Below, piece by piece: positions 1 through 7,147 of a stretch of 18,829 nt of DNA (its first letter is position 1; each line of letters starts with the position of its first letter). Source of the stretch: DSFO01 sp041640715 (GTDB taxonomy: Archaea > Thermoproteota > Thermoprotei > Gearchaeales > Gearchaeaceae). The stretch spans positions 1-18,829 of the forward strand of contig JBEPZU010000017.1 of assembly GCA_041640715.1 (NCBI GenBank), in the 5' to 3' direction. A model generated the notes under the pieces. It worked only from the letters and a program-made list of their open reading frames with translations, had not been told where the DNA came from and did not search any database. The position numbers and the translations under genes were made by a program.

Positions 1-512
1 CTAACGATTCTACCTTGATATTCTACTTCACCTTCAAGTAAGGAATAAACCAAATTGGCCAAAGGTATTAAATCTCCGCTTGCTCCTAAGCTTCCTTCTT
101 TCGAAAATATAGGATATATATCCTTATTGAATGCTTCTACTAAAAAATTGAAGGTTTTAAGCGAGATGGTACTTCTACCGCTAGCTAGTTGATTTATCAT
201 AGCTAAGAGCGTTGCTTTAGCTATGTCTTTTTCCTCTTTTTCTCCTTCACTTATTGCATGATCTTTTATCATCATGATTTCACTTTCCTTAGTCCTTCTC
301 TCTTTAAGAAGAGCTCCTACTTTGGTGTTTACTCCATATATCAGATCTCCTTTTCTTAATTTCTCCTCCAATATTTCATTGCTTAATTTAATCCTTTCTA
401 TTACCTCCTTATTCAATTCTATTTTTTGGTTATTCTTAATGCATCTGTAAAGTTTTGCAGGGGTAAGATCTTCCCCTGTTATCAATAGTCTAGTATGGCT
501 TTGAGAATCCAT
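1..512 (-). CDS. Histidine/aromatic amino acid ammonia-lyase, N-terminal part (cut by window edge)
   Basis: MIO-dependent lyase family, which removes ammonia from an aromatic amino acid (histidine to urocanate in the best-known case). About 170 N-terminal residues are in the window and the rest lies beyond position 1. Residues 140-152 carry the family signature GSLGASGDL, whose Ala144-Ser145-Gly146 cyclise to the electrophilic MIO group; the position nearly matches bacterial HutH. Tyr59 in YGVNT aligns with the catalytic tyrosine, but the usual GFG after it is KVG. His85 in DHA sits where HutH has SHA, favouring histidine over phenylalanine as substrate. A second in-frame ATG lies 12 nt upstream (524). 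I prefer 512 because the TATA-like box at 532-539 is about 24 nt before it, as for the other leaderless genes here. It follows the RuvBL gene on the same strand. The family is certain; the substrate is not. Confidence 0.85.
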   Translation of the reverse strand, partial: MDSQSHTRLLITGEDLTPAKLYRCIKNNQKIELNKEVIERIKLSNEILEEKLRKGDLIYGVNTKVGALLKERRTKESEIMMIKDHAISEGEKEEKDIAKATLLAMINQLASGRSTISLKTFNFLVEAFNKDIYPIFSKEGSLGASGDLIPLANLVYSLLEGEVEYQGRIV

Positions 513-530
513 GAAAATGAACATCAAAAT

Positions 531-540
531 TTAGATAAAT
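531..540 (-). promoter_or_regulatory. TATA-like box for the ammonia-lyase gene
   Basis: Read on the minus strand, TTTATCTA preceded by purines (AAAGA) resembles an archaeal BRE/TATA element. Its centre is about 24 nt from the ATG at 512. It lies in the short spacer after the RuvBL stop codon, so the lyase may have its own start site as well as read-through. Confidence 0.45.
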
Positions 541-548
541 CTTTTCGT

Positions 549-1907
549 TTATCTCAGGAAATACTTCTCCAATTCTTTGACGTATTCTACGCTTTCTTTT
601 GTACTTATGAATAACTTCTTTGCGTATTCTACGTCTTCTTTTTCTACCCTTTTTCTCCCCATTTCTTTGGCTCTTATAAAGGAAGGTGATAGGAGTTGAA
701 CAGAATATCTTAAGCTATACTCAACTCCTAGCTTCGCCAAATAGTTAATGGCTTCTTCGCTTAGCTCAATTTTCTCTTCCTTGGCTCTTATTTTTATTAT
801 TTCCTTGGTTTCTTCTTCAGTATAAAACCTAGTCTTTATTATTATTAGCCTATCTAGCATATCCAATGGAATTCCATGCGGAGACTCTATTTCTGTGCCT
901 CTTATTTTAGTTATGCCTCTATTGGTAGCGAATACAAGTATAGGACTTAGCTCGCTTTCCATCGCCCTAGCCAAGAAAGCCCACGTTTCTATATCTAACA
1001 TGTGCGCATCATCTATGAATATGACGCCTGGGATGATTTCTCCTCTTCCTTCATTTACACTCTTAGTTATGAATTCATCTACGCTTTTTCTAACTTCCAG
1101 AGGTATTTCCTTCTCCTCTCCAGCAGTACCGAACATCAGCATGCTTATCAAGCCTTGTTGTCTAGCGTTTATCACATCTAAATCATGACAAGTGAAATAC
1201 CTAGTTATTTCCTTATCTTTGTAAACGGGACCGCTTGGTACTTCGATCTTCTTCCTAACATATATGTCATAGGTCTCACCCCCTTCTTCTTCAGTCTTAC
1301 CTTGTACGAAGACCCTTCCAGTTTCCTCATCTATCCATATCACATCCCCTGCTTCTATGTTTGCTTCTGCAAGTTGTTGAGCGATTTCTTGTGGTACTCT
1401 TAGAGTTTTCTCTTCCTGTTTAGTTGCCAACGTTATAGTAGCTGCTACTGGAATTTGTGCATAAGGATTGTATGGGTTCTTACCGAATCTGTAATCCAAC
1501 TTCCTAACAACTCCCTCATAAACCTTCCTTTTCTCCCTAAGCCTGAATCCTACACCTCTTCTTAAAGCTCTAGTTAAAAACTCAGTTTTCTTTATTTCTA
1601 GGCTGAATACCTCTGCTGCAGATAGGTTTACAAAGGGAGTATCATAACCAAGCTCTCTAGCTATACCGATCGCTAGAGCGGTTTTTCCTGTTCCAGGAGG
1701 TCCTACAATAAGCACACCTTTTCCTCCAAATCTTCCTTCCTTTATGAGCTTAGTCACGTAATAAGCAGCTTCTCTTGCTTCTATTTGGCCTACAAAGCCG
1801 CTTGCTATTGGCTGAACTTTTCCGTCTTTTACTCCTAATCCTTTTATATGACTATGGAAAGATATCCTTTCAAATCTAGGAGTTACTTCCTCGATCCTTA
1901 TTCCCAT
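549..1907 (-). CDS. RuvB-like (TIP49/RuvBL) AAA+ ATPase
   Basis: Archaeal relative of eukaryotic RUVBL1/RUVBL2, a hexameric AAA+ ATPase linked to chromatin remodelling and complex assembly in eukaryotes; its archaeal role is poorly defined. The 452 residues match the family length. Walker A GPPGTGKT is at residues 69-76. The inserted OB-fold domain II lies roughly between residues 120 and 285. Sensor 1 Asn is 329 (FATNRG), the arginine finger is Arg353 (LDR) and sensor 2 is Arg400 (LRYSVQLL). IRGT followed by SPHGIP is a RuvBL hallmark. Walker B reads FIDDAH (Asp299-Asp300) where human RUVBL1 has DEVH, so the Glu thought to activate water is Asp here. The start at 1907 gives the usual short N-terminal arm. 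It is divergent from the DUF763 gene and upstream of the ammonia-lyase on the same strand. Confidence 0.95.
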   Translation of the reverse strand: MGIRIEEVTPRFERISFHSHIKGLGVKDGKVQPIASGFVGQIEAREAAYYVTKLIKEGRFGGKGVLIVGPPGTGKTALAIGIARELGYDTPFVNLSAAEVFSLEIKKTEFLTRALRRGVGFRLREKRKVYEGVVRKLDYRFGKNPYNPYAQIPVAATITLATKQEEKTLRVPQEIAQQLAEANIEAGDVIWIDEETGRVFVQGKTEEEGGETYDIYVRKKIEVPSGPVYKDKEITRYFTCHDLDVINARQQGLISMLMFGTAGEEKEIPLEVRKSVDEFITKSVNEGRGEIIPGVIFIDDAHMLDIETWAFLARAMESELSPILVFATNRGITKIRGTEIESPHGIPLDMLDRLIIIKTRFYTEEETKEIIKIRAKEEKIELSEEAINYLAKLGVEYSLRYSVQLLSPSFIRAKEMGRKRVEKEDVEYAKKLFISTKESVEYVKELEKYFLR

Positions 1908-1930
1908 CTTCTCATTATTTGTGAATACTA

Positions 1931-1950
1931 ACTTAAAAATATTTTAAAGT
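1931..1950. promoter_or_regulatory. AT-rich near-palindrome between divergent RuvBL and DUF763 genes
   Basis: A 20-bp near-palindrome of ACTT, A/T core and AAGT in the 72-bp divergent spacer. Its left half is about 28 nt from the RuvBL ATG on the minus strand; its right half is about 34 nt from the DUF763 ATG. It is probably the TATA region of both genes, though the fit to the DUF763 start is looser than at other promoters here. Confidence 0.4.
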
Positions 1951-1979
1951 ATTTGAATATGTAGAACGTAAGAAAATCG

Positions 1980-3065
1980 ATGAAAAGATTAGCTACTATA
2001 GATTTACCTCTTCATGATGGTCATGCTCCTCAGTGGTTAATAAATTTGATGAAAGAATTGGGTTATGAGATAAGCAATATAATAATAAAAGAGTATGGTA
2101 CTGAAGAGTTCTTGAGAAGGATTTCAGATCCTCTTTGGTTCCAATCTTTAGGATGTCTCCTAGGTTATGACTGGCACTCTTCAGGAGTTACTACAGTATT
2201 AACAGGCGTTTTGAAAAGCGTTCTTAATGATAAAGATTTAGGTTTAGCTGTAGCTGGAGGTAAAGGGAAATTAGCTAGAAAGACTCCTGAAGAAATAAAT
2301 ATCATAGCTAAAAAGTTAGATCTCGAAGAACCTCAGAAGTTTCAAAGGATAAGCAGGCTTGTAGCTAAGATAGATACTGCTTTGATACAGTCAGGTCATG
2401 AGCTTTATCACCATACTATGTTCATAGATTATAAAGGGAATTGGGCGATAATTCAGCAAGGAATGAATGTTGAAGAAAAGAAAGCCAGGAGATATCATTG
2501 GTTTTCAGGAGAACTCAAGGATTTCGTCAACGAGCCTCATAAAGCTATAGTAGGAGAATCCGTCAATAGAAAAGTCCTTAATATGGTAGCTAAGGAAAGT
2601 GAAGAAAACAGGAGAGCATGCGTCGATCTCGTCAATGAAGGAGTAGAGAAAATAAGGAGTTCAATTAGGGAATTATATCGTGGACCGTTAGATAAATGGC
2701 TCTATGAAGGAAAGGTTAGGCATTATGAAATGCCTTTAGAGATTAACTGGGAGGCTTTGAAAAAATTATACGAAAATAAGCCGAGAAATTATTTGGAAAT
2801 TGCAGAATTCAAGGGTGTAGGTCCTAAAACCATAAGGGCCTTAGCATTGGTAAGCGAGATAATATTCGGAACGCCTGCATCATGGAGGGATCCTGTTAAA
2901 TTCACCTTTGCCCATGGAGGTAAAGACGGTGTTCCATATCCGGTGGATAAGAAGGTATATCGCAGGACTATTAGCATAATCAAAGATGCCATAGAAAGAT
3001 CTAAGCTAGGTAGTGAAGAGAAACTTTTAGCCTTTAAGAGATTAGCCCAACTTGAATTAATATGA
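1980..3065 (+). CDS. DUF763 family protein with helix-hairpin-helix motif
   Basis: Member of the DUF763 family (COG1415), a conserved archaeal and bacterial family without a firmly assigned function. The N-terminus (KRLATIDLPLHDG, APQWL) matches the family opening, which supports this start. A Gly-Asp-Trp-His block lies near residue 65 and a His-rich stretch (GHELYHH) near residues 138-144. Residues 273-295 contain a helix-hairpin-helix element (GVGPKTIRAL at 279-288), and around 312-322 is the signature HGGKDGVPYPV. A helix-hairpin-helix usually contacts the DNA backbone, so a nucleic-acid role is reasonable inference only. The stop codon overlaps the next start by 4 nt (ATGA), suggesting co-transcription with a secreted binding protein, an unlikely functional partner. 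Length, 361 residues, is ordinary for the family as I know it. Confidence 0.85.
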   Translation: MKRLATIDLPLHDGHAPQWLINLMKELGYEISNIIIKEYGTEEFLRRISDPLWFQSLGCLLGYDWHSSGVTTVLTGVLKSVLNDKDLGLAVAGGKGKLARKTPEEINIIAKKLDLEEPQKFQRISRLVAKIDTALIQSGHELYHHTMFIDYKGNWAIIQQGMNVEEKKARRYHWFSGELKDFVNEPHKAIVGESVNRKVLNMVAKESEENRRACVDLVNEGVEKIRSSIRELYRGPLDKWLYEGKVRHYEMPLEINWEALKKLYENKPRNYLEIAEFKGVGPKTIRALALVSEIIFGTPASWRDPVKFTFAHGGKDGVPYPVDKKVYRRTISIIKDAIERSKLGSEEKLLAFKRLAQLELI

Positions 3066-5674
3066 GATTTAAGGCAATCATTTTAATAACGCTAATCGTT
3101 ACTTCTTTCCTATCTTATACAGATTCGCATTTCTTAATGGCTCTGGAAATAAAGGGTCCTAATTCTGATAATCTAGTCTTCTTGAGTTATTACGACGAAC
3201 TCGAAGCCATAACAGCTTTGAGCAAAGGAGGTGCTAAGAATGGAATAGACCTATATCTCTATCCCATTTCTTCATGGAGAGTGGAATATCTCAAAAACAT
3301 GGGTTTAAGCTCAGTGATAGATTACAAAGGGAAGATCTTTTCGATTCTATTCAATCCTGCACCTTCAGATTCCTCCTTCTTCAACATCCTCTATTACAAG
3401 GAAATAAGAAATGCTATGAACCTTCTTTTCTCTAGATCCTATTTGAAGGATGAGATATTGAAGGGTTATGCAGACATTATATATTCTCCTATTTCTGAAA
3501 GCGATCCAGATTTCATATATGTAGCAGATATATTAGCAAAATACAGCGAAAACGCAACGATAGCCAAATCCAAAATAAATAATTTCTTGCTCAAACTGGG
3601 TGCCAAAAAAGAAAACAACACTTGGGTATTGAACGGTTCTGCGATAGAAATGAAATTAGCCTTAAGGGAGGATGACGAAGAGAGATTTCAATATGGACTT
3701 TTCTTAGCTGATCTATTAAAAGATTTGGGTTTTTCAGTTAAAGTAATACCAGTTAATGCATCCTTAACAGCCACCATGATTTACGGTAGCGATCCTAGAT
3801 TGTTTAACTGGAGCATTTACATCGAATCCTGGGATTTTGGAGACTTCTTTAGCTATAGCGATTTCATAATCGCTCAAATGTATTCCCCTTGGTATGGTTA
3901 CATGCCAGGTTGGAACAATCCTGATTTCTGGAACTATTCCAATTCAACGATAGATAAGATTACGAAAAAGCTCTTAGCTTCAGATTACTCAGGCATGGAG
4001 GAGCGAGTTAGTTTATTAAGGAAAGCCTTGGCCATAGGTTTAGAGGAATCGGTTAGAATATTTTTAGTTCAAAAGCATAACGTTTATGCCTACAATCCCT
4101 ATAGAATAACTTTTTTGATAAACTCCTACTATTTAGGTCTTTCGAATAAGTTTAATCTAGTAAACATAAAGCCTTCGGTAGAACCTAAAGAGCCTGTAAA
4201 GATAGGAGTAAAAACTTTCTATTTAGATACTCTCAATCCTATAGGGGGCAATAAAGCTCCAACTTACAAGTTAATTTATTCTCTAGTGAGCGATCAACCC
4301 TTCCTTAGAGATCCTCATAGCGGTAAGATAAAGGAATTCAGAGTTAAATACAGAGTTTTAAACGCATCCCAATACTTGGATATTCAAGTTCCTAGCAATG
4401 CAATATATTGGGATAGCATGAATAATCGATGGTCATATGTAGGATTAGAAGCAAAGGCTAGATCTGCCATAGAATACAGCATAAACTACACTAAGTGGCA
4501 AGACGGTAGCAGAATGAACATCTACGATATACTTTATTGGTTCTACTTCCTATGGGAATGGAGCAGCAAAATAAACGAGGACGATGTTAGGTATAGCGTT
4601 TATATCCAAGCTGATTATTACCCTTTTATAAGCAAGATAAAAGGGATAGAAATTAGGAACGATACTACATTAGTTCTTTATACTGATTTCTATAGCTTTG
4701 ACCATGCAGAATTATCTTACATACTCCCTCCATGGACGACGATCCCTTGGCAACTTCTTTTTGCTTTAGAGCGACTTTACTTAAATAACGAGATTTCTTG
4801 GTTCTTAGAAGAAGCGAAAACGAGAAATAACATTTGGCTCAATTTAGCTGAAGAAGAACAAGCGACGAAAATTAACTTAGTCATCCACAATTTTATTTCT
4901 AATAAAATAGTACCAGAACCTTTGCGTGAAGGAGTCATATTGCCCATTTCGCTTCAAGAATCGCTTTCAAGATATGAGAACTCTACTAATTTCATAAACG
5001 AACGCAAGAATTCCTTAATCTCCAATGGTCCTTTCGTTCTTAGCTATTATCTTAAAGATATACTGTTAGTCTTAAGCGCAAATAGAGAGTATGATCTAAG
5101 TCCTTTATACTTTGAAGTACCAAAAGAACCAAAGCTCAAGATCAACGTTGAATATAATAGAGTAGTTTATATCGGAGATAACGTCACGATAACATCTAAG
5201 ATCTATTTGGATGATAAATTAGCAGGACAAGAAGACGCTAAACTATATTATTGGGTTTACGATGAGAACAAGAAGCTAATAATTAAAGGGATAGCTGAAT
5301 ATTTCCAAGAGAATTTCTCGATAAGTTTTTCTACGAATAAATGGAAGCCAGGCTATTATTATCTAGACTTATATGCCTATTCTTCCTATTCAATAATCCC
5401 GCTTTCATACAAAAGTTATCTAATAGTTAGTTCTCGAATAGAACAAAATAATACAACGACAAATACCCCGCTAACCACCATTACGATACCAACGTTGCCT
5501 ACCTTTACAACTTCTCCTGAGACCACTTCTATTGTCACTACGATGCCTCAGCAATCATGGAATTTAGTCGATATCATAATCCTTTTACTTTTAATTCTAG
5601 TCGTCTTTTCGATTTATTTTGCGATTAGGAGCAGAGAACTTTTGAAAAGTCTTAAAACAAAAAGGTCTAAGTGA
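3062..5674 (+). CDS. Membrane-anchored family 5 solute-binding protein (oligopeptide/sugar ABC type)
   Basis: Probable extracytoplasmic substrate-binding protein of the Dpp/Opp class (SBP family 5). Residues 1-26 form a signal sequence (KAIILITLIVTSFL core) without a lipobox cysteine; I see no cysteine in the whole protein. Residues 797-827 form a Thr/Pro-rich stalk, residues 836-855 a membrane helix and 856-870 a basic tail, so the binding domain sits outside and is held by its C-terminus. Many Asn-X-Ser/Thr sequons fit a glycosylated surface protein. Blocks resembling the family are FNPAPSD with IRNAMNLLF (about 95-120), YGSDP (241-245), and WQDG (479-482) with the DILYWFYFLWEW helix. The last normally lies near the N-terminus in bacterial proteins. 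No permease or ATPase gene is nearby. The substrate cannot be read from sequence. Confidence 0.8.
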   Translation: MRFKAIILITLIVTSFLSYTDSHFLMALEIKGPNSDNLVFLSYYDELEAITALSKGGAKNGIDLYLYPISSWRVEYLKNMGLSSVIDYKGKIFSILFNPAPSDSSFFNILYYKEIRNAMNLLFSRSYLKDEILKGYADIIYSPISESDPDFIYVADILAKYSENATIAKSKINNFLLKLGAKKENNTWVLNGSAIEMKLALREDDEERFQYGLFLADLLKDLGFSVKVIPVNASLTATMIYGSDPRLFNWSIYIESWDFGDFFSYSDFIIAQMYSPWYGYMPGWNNPDFWNYSNSTIDKITKKLLASDYSGMEERVSLLRKALAIGLEESVRIFLVQKHNVYAYNPYRITFLINSYYLGLSNKFNLVNIKPSVEPKEPVKIGVKTFYLDTLNPIGGNKAPTYKLIYSLVSDQPFLRDPHSGKIKEFRVKYRVLNASQYLDIQVPSNAIYWDSMNNRWSYVGLEAKARSAIEYSINYTKWQDGSRMNIYDILYWFYFLWEWSSKINEDDVRYSVYIQADYYPFISKIKGIEIRNDTTLVLYTDFYSFDHAELSYILPPWTTIPWQLLFALERLYLNNEISWFLEEAKTRNNIWLNLAEEEQATKINLVIHNFISNKIVPEPLREGVILPISLQESLSRYENSTNFINERKNSLISNGPFVLSYYLKDILLVLSANREYDLSPLYFEVPKEPKLKINVEYNRVVYIGDNVTITSKIYLDDKLAGQEDAKLYYWVYDENKKLIIKGIAEYFQENFSISFSTNKWKPGYYYLDLYAYSSYSIIPLSYKSYLIVSSRIEQNNTTTNTPLTTITIPTLPTFTTSPETTSIVTTMPQQSWNLVDIIILLLLILVVFSIYFAIRSRELLKSLKTKRSK

Positions 5675-5716
5675 ATTTAGTTATTGTTTATAATCTTAAG
5701 TGACTATATCAACTAA

Positions 5717-5743
5717 TTTTTATTTAATATTATTTTTTTGTTT
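5717..5743 (+). terminator. T-tract terminator after the solute-binding protein gene
   Basis: Clusters of T (T5 at 5717-5721, T7 at 5733-5739) begin about 40 nt after the stop codon. Crenarchaeal termination relies on U-rich tracts without needing a hairpin. Confidence 0.5.
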
Positions 5744-5830
5744 AAATATCAATTGTAATAAATTTTTATCTATAATATTAAGATTTAAATTTCATAATAA
5801 TATAGTTGTTTAAGATTTTCTCATTCTAGG

Positions 5831-5850
5831 ATCAAGGAACTTTGCTTGAT
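5831..5850. repeat. Inverted repeat, ATCAAG / CTTGAT
   Basis: Perfect 6-bp arms separated by 8 nt. It lies in the less AT-rich centre of the 312-bp spacer. It could be a protein-binding site or part of a small RNA; nothing else supports either. Confidence 0.4.
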
Positions 5851-5878
5851 GTTTTGTTAGGATAGGAATTATTAAGAA

Positions 5879-5893
5879 AGTTCTGGAAGAACT
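5879..5893. repeat. Inverted repeat, AGTTC / GAACT
   Basis: Perfect 5-bp arms around TGGAA. The short arms make chance occurrence plausible, but it is the second such element within 65 bp. Confidence 0.3.
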
Positions 5894-5936
5894 GAGAAAG
5901 GTCTGTTTACAATACAATATATTAAGATCCTAAAGC

Positions 5937-5951
5937 TTTCTTAGTAAGAAA
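5937..5951. promoter_or_regulatory. Operator-like palindrome TTTCTTAGTAAGAAA
   Basis: Perfect 7-bp arms around a single G, centred on 5944 and ending 6 bp before the TATA box of the acyl-CoA dehydrogenase gene. Outer AAAGCT (5932-5937) and AGCTTT extend the dyad symmetry imperfectly. The size and position suit a homodimeric repressor that would block TBP/TFB access. TetR-family regulators control fatty acid genes in Sulfolobales, but no regulator gene is in this window. Confidence 0.5.
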
Positions 5952-5957
5952 TAATAG

Positions 5958-5965
5958 CTTTTAAT
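5958..5965 (+). promoter_or_regulatory. TATA box of the acyl-CoA dehydrogenase gene
   Basis: CTTTTAAT preceded by ATAG, centred about 25 nt before the ATG at 5987, predicting a leaderless transcript. Confidence 0.55.
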
Positions 5966-5986
5966 CTTCGAATAGTATTTTCAAAT

Positions 5987-7144
5987 ATGGACTTTGAATT
6001 TAGCGAAGAACAAAAACTCTTTAGGGAAACTGTCAGAGAATTCGCCAAAAAAGAAATAATGCCTTATGAAGCTGAATGGGATTTGAAAGGAGAATTCGAT
6101 AGGGATCTTTTTAAAAAGCTTGCTGATGTAGGCTTGGCTGGAATAAGAATACCTGAAGAGTACGGAGGTCAAGGAGCTGATGCTGTAACTGTTGGAATAG
6201 CGATAGAAGAATTATCAAGATTTGATTTCAATGTTGCTAATTTCATAATAATTAACAATGTGCTGACAGCCAATGTCATCGCTGAATACGGTAGTGAGGA
6301 ATTAAAGCAACTTGTACTCCCAGGAGTAGCTAGAGGAGAGATTTTCTTGGGCATAGCTCTTACCGAACCTCATTGTGGTAGCGATGCTGCTTCTATAAAA
6401 ACTACAGCTATACTAGATGGAGATGAATGGGTTATAAACGGGGAGAAATCTTCTATAAGCATGATCAAATATGCTAATTATTTTGTGTTATTTGCCAAAA
6501 CTAAGCCTGAAGAAAGACATCGCGGGATAAGTGCTTTCTTAGTCCCTTCAAATTCTGAGAACATAAAATATTCTTATTTTGATGACGTAGGTTATAGGCC
6601 AATCTCAAGGGGGTCTTTCAAGCTTGAAAACGTGAGAATACCTAAGGAGTATTTACTAGGCAAATTGAATGAAGGTTTCTATTACGTAATGAAGACTTTC
6701 GATTTCAGCAAGACCTTACTTGCTCTTTCATGTTTAGGTGCTGCAGAACAATCATTGGATGAGACTATTGAATATTCTAAGAAACGTTATGCTTTCGGAT
6801 CACCAATAGCGAAATTTGAAGCGATACAATTTAAAATAGTTGAGCATTTAACCATGCTAGAAGCTTGTAAGTTGCTATGCTATCGAACACTATGGATGAA
6901 AGATAAAGGTTTACCTATAGCTAAAGAAGCTGCTATGTGTAAATGGTGGGCTCCTAGATTAGCTTTTGAAATAATCCATGATTGCATTTTAATTCATGGT
7001 AACGTAGCTTATGCTAAAGAACTTCCTTTGGAAAGAAGATTGAGGAACGTAATGGGTATAGAAATAGGAGATGGTACAGCAGAAATTCAAAAAATAGTGG
7101 TGGGAAGAGAAATTTTAGGAAAAGAATACGTTCCTTACAAATAA
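5987..7144 (+). CDS. Acyl-CoA dehydrogenase family flavoprotein
   Basis: FAD enzyme of the acyl-CoA dehydrogenase family, which oxidises an acyl-CoA to its 2,3-enoyl-CoA. The 385 residues hold the usual N-terminal helical domain (FSEEQKLFRETVREFAKKEI), middle beta domain (LTEPHCGSDAASIKTTA, about 125-141; FAKTKPEERHRGISAFLV) and C-terminal helical domain (RYAFGSPIAKFEAIQFKI). In the C-terminal signature the catalytic Glu of EGT is Asp362 (GDGTAEIQ). The alternative base position of isovaleryl-CoA/LCAD-type enzymes is Ser241-Lys242 (FDFSKTLL), so it cannot serve instead. The enzyme may work with Asp as base or have another reaction. It is transcribed alone and converges with the aldehyde dehydrogenase gene with only 3 bp between stops. 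A palindrome upstream suggests repression. Substrate chain type is not inferable. Confidence 0.93.
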   Translation: MDFEFSEEQKLFRETVREFAKKEIMPYEAEWDLKGEFDRDLFKKLADVGLAGIRIPEEYGGQGADAVTVGIAIEELSRFDFNVANFIIINNVLTANVIAEYGSEELKQLVLPGVARGEIFLGIALTEPHCGSDAASIKTTAILDGDEWVINGEKSSISMIKYANYFVLFAKTKPEERHRGISAFLVPSNSENIKYSYFDDVGYRPISRGSFKLENVRIPKEYLLGKLNEGFYYVMKTFDFSKTLLALSCLGAAEQSLDETIEYSKKRYAFGSPIAKFEAIQFKIVEHLTMLEACKLLCYRTLWMKDKGLPIAKEAAMCKWWAPRLAFEIIHDCILIHGNVAYAKELPLERRLRNVMGIEIGDGTAEIQKIVVGREILGKEYVPYK

Positions 7145-7147
7145 AAT

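Larger units (their letters stand above)
5675..5986. other. 312-bp non-coding stretch upstream of the acyl-CoA dehydrogenase gene
   Basis: The longest gene-free stretch in the window. The left part (5675-5820) is extremely A/T-rich with T-tracts. The middle (5821-5935) is less AT-rich and holds two short inverted repeats. The right end holds a palindrome and TATA box. Open frames here are shorter than about 30 codons and have no credible start; one stretch, 5859-5933, reads as 24 codons without a start and could be a coding relic. I see no tRNA or convincing box C/D RNA. Confidence 0.6.

Noticed and set aside
5845..5897. Box C/D guide RNA candidate (TGATGT and CTGA about 45 nt apart)
   Set aside because: The C box is imperfect, no believable D'/C' pair lies between, and no guide target could be recognised.
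5675..5986. Insertion sequence or tRNA in the 312-bp gap
   Set aside because: No terminal inverted repeats with target duplication, no transposase-length frame and no cloverleaf pattern seen.
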